A DNA stretch of 64,000 nt from assembly GCA_027604505.1 (NCBI GenBank), contig JADIIX010000008.1:72589-136588 (forward strand). Direction: 5' to 3'. This DNA is from Gonapodya sp. JEL0774 (lineage: Eukaryota > Monoblepharomycota > Monoblepharidomycetes > Monoblepharidales > Gonapodyaceae). Below are positions 10,926 through 21,406 of this stretch, in pieces; position 1 is the first letter of the stretch, and the number at the start of each line of letters is the position of its first letter. The notes beneath the pieces were generated by a model. That model was not told the DNA's origin, searched no databases, and saw only the letters and a list, made by a program, of their open reading frames with translations. Made by a program: the position numbers and the translations under genes.

Positions 10926-12384
10926 TGGACATGCAGCACATCGCTCCAATTACCTTTGTATGTCATGGTGCCTCGAACTTGCTACCCCAAACCCCTTTCT
11001 CAATCATGTGCCTCTACGTTTATGATATCTCACGTCGCCCTGCATGCTCCCCTCGTGGCTTATTCGGTTTGCGAGCAGCTCCATGACTTTCCTGGTCTCC
11101 GAGGCGCATTATCCGTCTACTAACTCGGTTGCACTCCCGCAAGTTTTGCTTTCCATGCATATCGTGCTGAAGGTATGTCTGGCTCTGGCGGGTGGTACTG
11201 TTGCTTGTTGGTGCATCGTTGCCACCAGATTTCTACTGTCTTCCCCAGTATAGAATCGCCATATCTACATTCGGCTTGAAACTGTGCGAATTCGTTTTGT
11301 GCCGCATATATTGTGTGGCTTGGGCATGTGCAGCTTGGTCAAAGGTCAACCGGCCAACACCCCCTGGTGGCTTTTGGTCAGGTAGATATGCACAACGCCC
11401 ATTTAATAACCTGCTCGAATCCATAATCGCAGTGTATGGGTGCAGAAAGTATGAACTCTTCATGATGGTCTTGCACACATCCTCTGTGATTTGAAGTCAC
11501 TCGTTCGGCTTTTCTTCCCATTACCTATTGTCTCAACACAGCACAGTTTCTACTCACTCTCACCAAGCAATTTCACCGGAAGGAAGCAGAGTCCTTGGTT
11601 ATCCAACCAAGTTAGTGTGCGCCTAGTGGTTTGTGCACCGGTGTGGTGACCACAGTAGTGTAAACCACATAGTGTATGGTGACCACCGCAACTCTTCCAA
11701 GGTGCTCCACGACGACGAGGACGAACTCCCGGGAAAGCGGTGAAGTCGATCATTAAAACAAGTGGAGAGGAGAACGAGTGGACGTAAAGCAGAGCGCTGG
11801 GAACCAGACTGGCAGTGCTTTCGAACTCTGGACAGATTGGGAGTTGTCTCCCTCGAAACTTTAAGGGAGGAGGGAATTTTGAATAGTATAAATTGGAAAT
11901 AAACTGGGAAGGTTGAGAAACCCGCAGGTGAGCTTCAGAGGGGAAGATTGTGCAGTTGTGAGATGGGCGATGAAGGAAGACAGTTGTTTCAACACCGCAT
12001 CATAGCGCTGTGTAATGTGAATGTGGAGTCTTCTGTACGGCTGAGGGGGTCCCATTATTTGGTCGACCCGTGGGTAACGTTTGTCCTAAAAAGGGGATTG
12101 TTGAAGTTGAATCAAGGAGCCCACGCATGGTTGGAGGTGAGGAGCATGCACGGGGATCAAGGAGTTCAAGAGGAGACTATTCGTCAAAAGATTAGAAGAG
12201 TGGGTGTGTGGCGGTCGGAGGGGTGGGGACGGAGTAATGTCGACAGGAAATGGGAGCGGATACTCCTGGAGTCGAATCCCAGGAACCTCATGAAACCTCA
12301 TTATAGTAGTCGAATCTTTTGGTCTTGCTACCGTGGATCCCTCACCTTCGGACTTGCCTTCCTCGCCAGCAGATTCTTCCTCCT
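10926..12384. other. Long region without a recognisable gene
   Basis: About 1.46 kb with only short open frames on both strands and no family resemblance. A short near-palindromic GTGGTGACCAC element occurs near 11643-11653 with a related GGTGACCACC near 11679. The 3' part (about 11900-12384) presumably holds the promoter and leader of the kinase gene; an AG at about 12371 could be the acceptor of an untranslated first exon. Confidence 0.4.
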
Positions 12385-15300
12385 ATGTACAGAGACCGTG
12401 ACCGGGTCCGTGAGAGGGACAGACCGCTGGACCGGGGGATGGACAGAGGATTTGACCGAGTTGTTGACCGAGGACCGGATCGCGGACTTGACAGGCTCGA
12501 CAGACTTGAGAGACCACACGACCGCTTTGATCGTGAATTGTTTGAGCGGGATCGTGTCGATCGCGACAGAGACCGTCTCTCCCTCGACCGACTTGCTCTC
12601 GAGCGTGTGGACCTCGAGCGTGATCGCGAGAGAGAGCGCGAGAGAGAGCGCGAAAGAGACCGAGATCGAGATCACTTTCCCCAGCACAGAAATTATCGGA
12701 TACCTGTGCCACCTCCTCAACAACGGTCGTACCCAACTTCTCCTCCGTCATCTCGAGGGTCCTTATCCAGAAACGCAGGAGCTGGCAGTGGTAGCAGTGG
12801 ACTTGGCATCGGAGGGGGTGCGGTTGGTGGTGCTCACTGGGATACGCGAGAGTCCCCATATTCGCCACCACCTCCCCCACCTCCTCGCACGGTCGATCGC
12901 TATGAAAGATATGCCCCACCTCCACCTCCTTCACCTCCACCCCCCAGCGACCCGGATTTATGGTCCTCCCTCCACACCCGCCCACCCCCCCCACCAACAA
13001 GCACCGACGTTTCCACGACGCCCAACAAAGCTCGTCATACTTCATCGTCAACATTGCCAATCAATACTCACACCCCCCTTCCGCCACCACCACCGCCTCT
13101 GCCGAGCCCTCTTGCGCCACCTCCACCACCGCCAACCATCGTCCCCCTAGGAGGATCGGGGGAGGGTCAAGCCCCGGCTCCACCACCTCCCCCGCCAGTT
13201 TTGGAGCAGCAAGGATATGGCGGTAGAAGAGACACCTCGCCTAAGAAAGGTTTTCTCAGTAACGGCTCCAATCCAACTGGCGGTGTTGGTGGCGGTACAG
13301 ACCGGATGGGGGACCAACCCAGGGCCCCACCACCGCCTCCACCAAATTACCAACATACTCACGATGGACGAGGGCTGGGTCCTAGTTCTGGGCCTGCACG
13401 CGGCAGCAATGGCGGCGGTTCTGCTCAAATTGGACGAGGCGGCATTGGTGGAGGAGGGGGAAGGAGCGGTGGCACTGGTCGTGGCAGCTTTGTACATCAT
13501 TTTCACCCCCTTCAATCGCAGGCACCTCCGACATTGACCTTACAGATGCCTCTTCTCATGGTACCCGTCGGGCCGCCCCTGCCGCTTAGGGGGGGGATGG
13601 GAACGGCGAGCGGAGGTCATTGGGAGGGAAGTGGTGGTGCACGGGTGGGGAGAGGGGTGAGTATATTTTGGAGAATAGGTGCGACGGTGAAATGTTTTTG
13701 GGGGAGAGAAAAGGGAAAGGAGACTTTGCAATTGGGAGAATGCAGTGTCGAGGTATCAGCTTGTGTGTGATGTGGCTCACGGGCTGCGATGCTCACATTT
13801 TTGGAGTTTGGGAATTGAGCAGGAGGTCCAGATGCGGTTGAGGCGGAGCCCAGACCCTCGTTATATAACTTTTTGTGATAACTGCTGACGAGAATGTCCT
13901 CCCTCCACGCAACTGCCCCAATCTCGTACGGTTTGCTTGACGCTCTTTTACTTTCTGTTCAAGTCACTTCCTCCACCACCTGGTTTCCCTACCAATTACC
14001 CAGAACCAACGTACCACCCCAGCCAGAACTCAAATCACATTCCCAATCAAATCCAACCGCAACACCACACTCCTCCTCTTCTTCCCCCGCATCATCAAGG
14101 TCAACACCACGCACAACCACAGTTTACAACCCAACATGAACAAGGACGATCCTCTTACCAAGCCTTCCCCCCGTACCCTCCACCGCCACCAATCAGTGCG
14201 GCTGGTGACCACACTTCCTCAGCGCCTGTATCCTCTTTAACAGCTTCAGTAATCCCGTCTGCCAATTCCAGTCTCCTACAGCCGCCTTCTGCCGCGTTTC
14301 CTCCGTCAGCCGTTGTTGTCTCCTCCGACCCCTCTGATCATACTCCCCCGAAATCTGTCCTCCCCGCATCCAACGTTGCCGGAGAAGCCCAGGCCCAGGC
14401 TGAGGCTGCAGATTTCGTTGAGTTGGAACTCCGGGTGGGTCGCGCGGCCGCCAAGAGGGTAATGATGCGACTAAATGAGGATGTTTTTGAGAGAAGAGAG
14501 CAGGTAGGGGAGGGTACATACGGGTAGGTTTCATATTGGTTGAAGTGGCGACCTGTTTGGACTGTCTTCACATTTTATTACTACATTCTCCCACCCCTCG
14601 TCGCATCCTCGGCCGTGCACCCCCTCCACAATCACACTGAACGATCAACCTCTTCTAGCAAAGTCTACAAAGCTGTCGACCGGGCGACTGGCACGATGGT
14701 CGCCCTCAAGAAGATCCGTATGGAGACGGAGAGGGAAGGCGTGAGTGAAGTAGCGGAATTTGTGCTAATTGGTCGTGGGTAATATTTTCATTCCAATTCC
14801 GAAGTTCCCGTTCACGTCCCTGCGTGAAATCAAGCTTCTCGTTCGATTAAGACACCCAAATGTGGTGGGCGTGAGAGAGATTATGAGTATGCCCGAGGAG
14901 AAGATCGAGAAGGAAAAAGAAAAGGGGCAGGGGCAAGGGAGAGGTGAGTTTCTGTTCTGGTCATTAGCTGCGGCTGGTTGTTTGCTGCAAACGTTTCCGG
15001 AACATCTCTTTCCCCTCACCAGACCGCCCCCGCATCCCCAGCTATTTTCTTGTTCTCGACTACTACGACCACGACCTCGCCGGCCTCATTGCCCACCCCT
15101 CTGTGTATTTCCCTCCATCCCAGCTCAAATGCCTGTTCCGTCAACTCCTCCTCGGTCTGCAGTTCCTGCACTCTCGTGGCGTCCTTCACCGTGACATCAA
15201 GGGATCCAACTTACTGATATCCGCAAAGGGGGTTCTCAAGCTAGCGGATTTCGGTCTAGCTAGGGATCTGAGCAAGAAGAGAGAGTGGGGATCGAGGCTT

Positions 15301-16379
15301 CTACACGATGAAGAGGAAGAAAACGGGAAGAATGAGGGAGGCGATTACACAAACAGGGTAATTACGTTATGGTATAGGCCGCCAGAGTTGTTGTGGGGAT
15401 CGACGAGATATGGCAGTGAGGTGGATATGTGGAGTGCAGGGTGAGTTTGTGGTTTGCCGATTTCTTTGAGGGGATATGCCACAACGATTGCCACTCTCAC
15501 CTCAAATTTTACAACACCACGGACAGCTGTATCCTTCTCGAGCTATTCACTCGCACAGCTGCTTTTCAAGGGACAGACGAGATCTCACAGCTGAGAGCCA
15601 TCTGGAAGGTATTGGGCACACCAACAGACGATGAGAAACGCGAGCTCCAGGATCTGCAATGGTTCAAGTTCGCTCAGCCTAGGGAACCTTATCGAAGGAC
15701 ATTGGAAGAGGTAGCGAAGTGAGTGACGTGATGACAGGATTGGCATACTCTTCCTTCGGTGGCTTGTCGGCCATCGTTAGTTCTGATGTAAACCAACCTA
15801 CCTTCTAGCGCTCACAAGATCCCGCCTTCCGCGGTGGACCTGATCTCTAACTTGCTTTCGTACCAACCCTCCAAAAGGCTCTCCGCCGCAGAGGCGCTTG
15901 CGCACCCATGGTTTGCGGAGGAACCACTGGCCTGTCCTGAAGGGAACCACATGCCCATTAACGTGGAAGGAGAGTGGCACGAGTACGATGCGAAACAAAG
16001 AAAGAGAGCGAGGAGGAATATGGGGTTGGACGAGAACGCCCCTGCAAATATGGGGTGGGAGGTTGCTCCTGCGTCCGCATCAGCTCAAGTTCCAGGAACG
16101 GTAATTGAATCTGCCATACCTGAGCCCGTGGTGGACGCGCGCCCACCTGAGGGAGTGTCGGAAGGAATGGCCGAAAATGAGAACGCCGCACCTGAACGTC
16201 CGCCGTCACCGGCGATGAAACCATCGGAGGAACGGAAGAGCAAAATACCGGCTTTTGAGGAGGGCGAGGTACGGGTGATGAAGGAAGCAGAAGAAGAAGA
16301 GATAGATTTGGAGGATGAGTTGGAGAGGCGATATGACGAGACCAGAAGATCTGAGAAACGGGAACTGGTGAGTGGGTGA
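12385..16379 (+). CDS. CDK12/CTK1-like cyclin-dependent kinase with RD-rich and proline-rich N-terminus
   Basis: Likely the catalytic subunit of a CTDK-I-like complex that phosphorylates the RNA polymerase II C-terminal domain. The ATG at 12385 opens a long Arg/Asp-rich segment, then proline runs. An intron (about 13656-13963) joins to LPPPPGFPTNYPEP. The kinase domain follows: QVGEGTYG, an intron inside Gly codon GG|C, KVYKAVDRATG, MVALKKIRME, then PFTSLREIKLL as the C-helix, LVLDYYDHDLAGL, HRDIKGSNLL, DFGLARDL, and DYTNRVITLWYRPPELLWG. After the domain comes the CTK1-typical GEWHEYDAKQRKRARR. Between DFGLAR and DYTNRV there is an acidic insertion of roughly 30 residues (DEEEENGKNEGG). The C-helix motif is PFTSLRE rather than PITAIRE or PITSLRE. 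A TGA at 16377-16379 can end the protein, but a GTGAGT at 16369 could splice in frame into the next open frame. Confidence 0.85.
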
Positions 16380-16520
16380 CTTTTGAGGTATTTTACTTGC
16401 GTCAGGTGACAATTTTTTCGTTAGTCTCAGGCCCCTCCTTCTTTCGTACCTCTGCCCTCCATTGTTGCTCAACTGCCTTGGAAAACCGAATCGCGTCGGC
16501 CCGAGTCCCTCTCGGACGCT

Positions 16521-19094
16521 ATGGCCCGCCTCCAATTCATTCCTCCTTCCTCAATTGCCGCCATGGCAGAGTCTCTCGGTTTTCGCCGTCGCGATATTCG
16601 TACCGAACATCATCGATCTCTGACCCGTTCATTACGAAAGGTTACAGCTCGAAAGCAGGATCGCCAGGTGTCTCCATCCAGATCACCGCGTCGGGTGCGA
16701 AAAGCGAGAAGCTCACGGTCTAGCATGAGCAGGAGTAGAGAAAGGGAGTACAGGCATAGTGGAGTTGACAACAGGGATCGTGACAGAGTGAGGGATCGGG
16801 ACCGCGACCGTGAAAGAGAGAGAGAGCGGGATCGGGAAAGGGATATTGACAAGGACAAGGAGTGGGAAAGGGAAAAAGATCGTGACAGGAAGCGCCCTCG
16901 GGAGCGAACACTCAGTCCAAGTCGTAGTCGAGAGAGGGATCGACGGAGCAGGCGAAGCCCGTTGTTGGTACCGGACGTTTCTCCAGGACGGAAGCGGAAG
17001 GAAGGCGCGGAAAGCGCGTGGAAGCGTAGTTCTAAGATAGTCACCGATGATCGACACCTCAGTTCCGGACATAAGGGTTCGGATATGTCGGATATGCTGC
17101 GACCACCACCTGAGATTCCCTCCCAGCATGGGAGTTCGCCATCCACTCCTCGCGATCATCCAGTCCCGTCCAAAATAGATCTTACAGATGAGTTCAAGAA
17201 AGAGGTACAGGAGTTGCAGGGAGGCTCGTCTCCGGTGAAGAAGCCTGGTGTGGTTATTCAAAAATTGACAACCAAACCAGTGTCCGCGCCCCGCGTCCGA
17301 GCGGGCTTCACTGCGGCGGCAGACTCTCTGAATACTGCATCGTCTTTCTTGGCCAAGTCTGTGGCGTCACCCTCGAAGCCCTTATTGGAGAAATCTTCGC
17401 CTGCTCCTCCTCCGTTACAATTCACCCAAGGAACGCCAGTTCCACAGCCTGCTAAGAAATCCACCTTGTCTATCTTCGGCGCCTCTCACGATACAGAAAA
17501 GGCACGACAATTTCATGAGCAAGTCGAACTCGCTCGTGAAGATGCCCGCCCCGCGAAGAGCAAAGTGGTCGATGGCGCCAAATACAGCAATGCCGCGAAG
17601 CCGATATCTGCTATTCCTCTTCCTCCCAAGCCTGATCGAATTGTTGTCACTCCTTTGCACAAAAAGCCCGACTTAAAGGAAATGGATGAGGATATGCGTA
17701 TCTCCCAGGAAGTGTCCATCCTTGATTCCCCCACTGAATTTCCAAAAGTGCCCAGGCGACACGGAGCAGAACTTGGTGGTGATGCGCTTGGAAAGCTGGA
17801 TCAAACTTCACGTGATCGTGAGGGTGCAGAGTTGAGCAGACCGGGACGCAGTTCTGAGGGCAAGACTCCAATAGGATCCAGGCTCCCAGAGAACGAAGCA
17901 ATTGTAACTTCCGGAGATCCTTCCATCTCAATTGTCGTTACTGTACCAGATGAACACCAAGTACTGGTGAAGTCAATGGACGAGGAGCCTTCCGAATCGA
18001 AACTGTTCACTCTGGAAACGATTAACAATGTCATTTTTGAAGAGAACAGGGAAGATTCGGGACCCAAGTTGAAGCCCCTGAGCTTCACTGCACCGCGAAT
18101 TGTGACGACTGACGCGATGGAATTAGATTTATTCGAACCAGCTGTTACGACAACAGCAACAGTGGATCCTTCGTTTGTGACCGTAAAATCTGAGGATGAC
18201 TCCGCGAGTCGAATTCTGCAGCGTGATGGTGATCACTTTCCCCCAAGTAGCTTTGCAGAAACCATTGGAAAGCGAGTTCGGGATTTGAATTTTGAAACTA
18301 CCGACCCGCCTCAGGCAAAGCGCTTCAAAGTGGATCAATCTGTCCTACTACCTCGTTCCCCGCCGGATACCGAGAGCCTTGCCCATGATAGCAAGTCTGC
18401 AGATCCTTTGGAGCCCGGAGATGGCACTGGTGGGGAGCTGGTGGATCATTTCCCACAAGAAGCGCTTCAAGAATCACAACCTGGCAACAATCATCGTGCG
18501 CTGTCACCGCCTCAACAAATCTCTTCGTCTGTTGTCCTTAGTTCGTCTGATGTTTCCAGTGTGGTTGAAGGTGTTCCCAAACGAGGAACCCTGGCCCTAG
18601 TTGCAGACTACGATAGCGATAGCGGTACTACCACACCCATTGATGAGTATCGGAACGTGAGCGTTCCAAGTGCAGGAAACGTGAATCGTCTGTTTGATAC
18701 TGCCCTCGAGGAAAATGTCTCACTATTAGACGGCAAATGTGGCACTTTTGGTGTCAGCTCTGAACCACCTGCATTAGAGGCGAATGACAGAGCCGCGAGA
18801 ATTCCACTGGTGAGAGCAGGAAGTGGAGAGCATGGCGATGGACTTAACACTATTGATAGAGCGAGGGTGATTGTGGAAAGGACAGTTGTTCCGTCGGCGG
18901 AAATGTGTGAAGGATCGATGGTTTTTGCTGATGGCGAGCTATCCTTCACGGCACAAGACGCAAACGGAGTACCTGTTATACCCGCATTGCAAAATGTTCT
19001 CACAGTGACATATCCACGGTGGGGTGGACTGGAAGTACCACCGTACACGAAAAGAAGAACGATTGCATATGAGAAGCTAATGGAAGCACCGTGA
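16521..19094 (+). CDS. Large Arg/Asp- and Ser-rich disordered protein, possibly the C-terminal part of the kinase gene
   Basis: 857 codons from the first clear ATG, no recognised domain. Residues about 55-150 are Arg/Ser/Asp-rich (RSPRRVRKARSSRSS, alternating Arg-Asp and Arg-Glu repeats, then SPSRSRERDRRSRRSP), as in nuclear RNA-processing factors. The middle is low complexity with TPLHKKPDLKEMDEDMRI and other charged tracts. Near the end there are an acidic VADYDSDSGTTTP motif and a more ordered terminus, TYPRWGGLEVPPYTKRRT. The frame stays open back to an AG at about 16425, and the codons from there (SQAPPSFVPLPSIVAQLPW) look coding. Splicing GTGAGT 16369 to TTAG 16425 (about 57 nt) would fuse it in frame to the kinase. 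It may therefore not be an independent gene. Stop TGA 19092-19094. Confidence 0.6.
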   Translation: MARLQFIPPSSIAAMAESLGFRRRDIRTEHHRSLTRSLRKVTARKQDRQVSPSRSPRRVRKARSSRSSMSRSREREYRHSGVDNRDRDRVRDRDRDRERERERDRERDIDKDKEWEREKDRDRKRPRERTLSPSRSRERDRRSRRSPLLVPDVSPGRKRKEGAESAWKRSSKIVTDDRHLSSGHKGSDMSDMLRPPPEIPSQHGSSPSTPRDHPVPSKIDLTDEFKKEVQELQGGSSPVKKPGVVIQKLTTKPVSAPRVRAGFTAAADSLNTASSFLAKSVASPSKPLLEKSSPAPPPLQFTQGTPVPQPAKKSTLSIFGASHDTEKARQFHEQVELAREDARPAKSKVVDGAKYSNAAKPISAIPLPPKPDRIVVTPLHKKPDLKEMDEDMRISQEVSILDSPTEFPKVPRRHGAELGGDALGKLDQTSRDREGAELSRPGRSSEGKTPIGSRLPENEAIVTSGDPSISIVVTVPDEHQVLVKSMDEEPSESKLFTLETINNVIFEENREDSGPKLKPLSFTAPRIVTTDAMELDLFEPAVTTTATVDPSFVTVKSEDDSASRILQRDGDHFPPSSFAETIGKRVRDLNFETTDPPQAKRFKVDQSVLLPRSPPDTESLAHDSKSADPLEPGDGTGGELVDHFPQEALQESQPGNNHRALSPPQQISSSVVLSSSDVSSVVEGVPKRGTLALVADYDSDSGTTTPIDEYRNVSVPSAGNVNRLFDTALEENVSLLDGKCGTFGVSSEPPALEANDRAARIPLVRAGSGEHGDGLNTIDRARVIVERTVVPSAEMCEGSMVFADGELSFTAQDANGVPVIPALQNVLTVTYPRWGGLEVPPYTKRRTIAYEKLMEAP

Positions 19095-19271
19095 TGCATC
19101 GGCCTTTGGTGTTTTCGCTTGCTCTTCACCGCACGAGATGTAAAAGGAGCTCGTTGTAAATTGAACATATCGGACCCTTTCTATTCGTTTACATCCGCCA
19201 TTCGTGTTTCTCTCATTGGGATATCTATCCTTCGATCGATCCCATGATGTTCCCCTAACAATAGTCTTGTT

Positions 19272-21049
19272 TTACCTCGCACCAGCGGCTACTGAGGCGT
19301 TGTGCTGTGAGATTGACCATCAGGTCAGTTTAGGCTGACATTACGTTTGAGAACATCAATCAAACTAACCGTTGCAACGTGTGCGAAAAATGTTTGTTGT
19401 GTCAATGCCCCAAGGCTCCCACCCAGAAGGTCAGCTGATCAGTGAGTAATAGTCAGTCGCAAGTACTTAATTTGCTTGCAATGCTTGTTCTATGCAGAAC
19501 GACCATTGCTTACCGATCCAATACACCCAATGATGGCTCCAGTTACCGGTGACGATCGCTTGAATAATAGATGTTCTTGCGTAAGTTTTAAATCAAAATG
19601 ATGAAATCCAGCTGTGGAACTCACCAGGCCCCTTCAAGTGGTGCGTTGTGTGGGATGACGTGAGCAGGAGTGAGCCTGGTTTACCGAGTGGGAGCGAATT
19701 CATGCAACTCACAAATACTCTGGCGGGATTGAATGCACCTCCGCTCACACTGCCGCCAAGGAAACACAGGAAGCCAAGCGTTAGCCCGATTGCGAGCGGT
19801 GCGAAACCCGACTTCGAGTTAGCACTTGTAGTGTAGATGGTGAGGTTCTTCCCCACAGATGAGTCCGACTGAGAAATCTCTCGGCCAGTCCCATTTGCAT
19901 TGACCGAAACGGTTTTCTGCGCACCATCCACTAGCGGCTTAACAACGACCTTGTTGCTCGTGTCAACTGTCTCAAAAGCGGTCGCAAATATCACATATAC
20001 AAGAATAAATGTGAGAGTCGCTTCCATGGCAAATGCTGTATGAGTTGCGTTGACGGGTCATCAAACGGAGCTCCACACGTATTTCCCAATTCTTGACAGG
20101 GTGCGCTTACCTCTCCCAATCACAACCTGGTCGCCAAAGTCGACCGCAGCGATCTCGGATGCGTTAAAACCGTTGTGTGGAGGGAAGACGACTTGGAGCC
20201 AGAGGGTTGACATCACGGCGGCGAACAACTGGATGCCAATGAACCAAAGACCCTTTTTGACCGAAACTTTGCCAGTGACAATTGTCCCCATTGTGACCTT
20301 CGGTTGACAGGTGTGGATTGAGTTCCACGGGAAACATGCGTGCAAATGTCCCTACTTACCGCTGGGTTGAAGTGGGCTCCCGATACATCAGCAAAACTAA
20401 GGAAGGGAGTTTATTCAAAGCATTTGAAATTTCTTCACGCTCGCGCAGCAAAGCCTGGAAGTACCTGTAAATTAACGCCACCGCACAGAATGCGGTAGAT
20501 ATACCACCCAATGTCGCATCTGCCTCCGTCGGATTGGCCCGGCGAAAGTTTACCCCAACAGACATAACCACGCTTAAGATATGTGAGCATTTTCAGCGAT
20601 GAGAGCCTGCTGATACCAATACCTCAACACTCGGGTATCCGAATGTTACTCACAACAGGAAGAGGAACGTAACGAGGAACTCTCCCGCGACGGCTCTGAC
20701 GAGCTGATTTCATGCACAAGACCCAATGAAATGTTGAAGTTATTCGAGGTTGAAATTCAAGTCTTCGAGCCCTCATGAAACGCACCACACGTCTCTTGTC
20801 GGTCATATAAGCATGGAGAGCTGGAATCCAGGTTTTGGCATTATGAGCATCAAATCCAGTATCACGTCGATCTATGAATCCCGCAAACTGAGCAGATCCA
20901 GCTGATTCGGCGCGAAGAGGCTCTGCAGGCAACTCTGCGGGAGCGTCTGATGGTGAATCGCCCATGTCCGAGGGTCCTCCCACGTCCACGGCGAATGAGT
21001 CAACCTCTGTGAATTGACCATCTGGCGGAGGGATCTTTTGAAATGGCAT
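19272..21049 (-). CDS. Aquaporin (MIP family channel)
   Basis: Six-helix membrane channel for water or small solutes. Starting from ATG 21049, a cytosolic Pro/Asp-rich N-terminus of about 90 residues leads to TM1 (RAVAGEFLVTFLFL), TM2 (GGISTAFCAVALIYS), the first pore box GAHFNPAVT, TM3 (GLWFIGIQLFAAVMSTLWL), TM4 (EATLTFILVYVIFATAFE), TM5 (FAPLAIGLTLGFLCFLGG), the second box GGAFNPARVF and TM6. NPAR supplies the selectivity-filter Arg. The loop between TM4 and TM5 carries an unusual insertion of about 50 residues. Several introns were placed, one of them directly within the first NPA region (CCAGCG then GTAAGT). The conserved GPA after NPARVF is supplied by a 7-nt exon at 19625-19631. The last exon is short and ends at TAA 19272-19274. 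Water versus glycerol selectivity cannot be read reliably. Confidence 0.88.
19625..19631 (-). other. 7-nt microexon of the aquaporin gene
   Basis: On the minus strand the exon GGGCCTG is flanked by an AG acceptor (CTTGAAG) and a GTGAGT donor. The upstream intron is 19632-19712 (donor GTGAGT after NPARVF), and the downstream one is 19559-19624 (acceptor TTCAAG). Inclusion reads Gly-Pro-Ala in phase and continues IVTGNWSHHWVYWI, exactly the expected aquaporin continuation. Confidence 0.72.
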
Positions 21050-21406
21050 CGGTGTCGTTCTGATGTTACATCCGTCCGATGAGAGATGAGTCGCGTTTGG
21101 TGGAAAACCAGAGAATTAGATGGTGAATACAAATCACAATCAACGTGATGGCATCCGAACGAAAGAGTTGCTCACGTGATCGTACTGAACTGCGTCGACT
21201 GCAATCGCAGACGGGTTGTGGAAGCAATTCACCGACTTTGGTCCGGAGAATCCTGGAGGAGTAGTGGGCATCTTGTGAACGCCCGTCACAACCAACAAAT
21301 GCCGGCACGAACGTCATGGCGAAAACCTCACAAAGAAACTGCAGATCACCTAATTACAATTAATGTCTGAAGCTTACAATAATATTCGCCATCTACAGGC
21401 ACCGAT
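21050..21406. other. Upstream region of the aquaporin gene, no gene seen
   Basis: Lies between the aquaporin start and the UBC9 stop, both on the minus strand. No conserved coding signal was recognised. Confidence 0.45.

Noticed and set aside
11640-11690. GTGGTGACCAC near-palindromes as a mobile-element end
   Set aside because: Short and imperfect, with no target duplication or transposase nearby.
14440-15440. Calling the kinase CDK11 because of PFTSLRE
   Set aside because: The HRDIKGSN, DYTNRVITLWYRPPE and post-domain GEWHEYDAKQR features match the CTK1/CDK12 group, not CDK11.
16610-17146. Ser/Leu-rich open frames on the minus strand opposite Arg/Asp repeats
   Set aside because: They are the antisense of the RD-rich coding repeats (GAT/CGA codons read backwards) and have no splice or family support. 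The same holds opposite 12400-12700 and 54620-55080.
18980-19094. Possible HECT-like C-terminus in the RD-rich protein
   Set aside because: Only a vague resemblance; the catalytic Cys region is missing.
19593-19712. Straight read-through after aquaporin NPARVF (VSCMNSLPLG...)
   Set aside because: It contains a GTGAGT donor and no channel-like sequence, while the microexon model restores the consensus.
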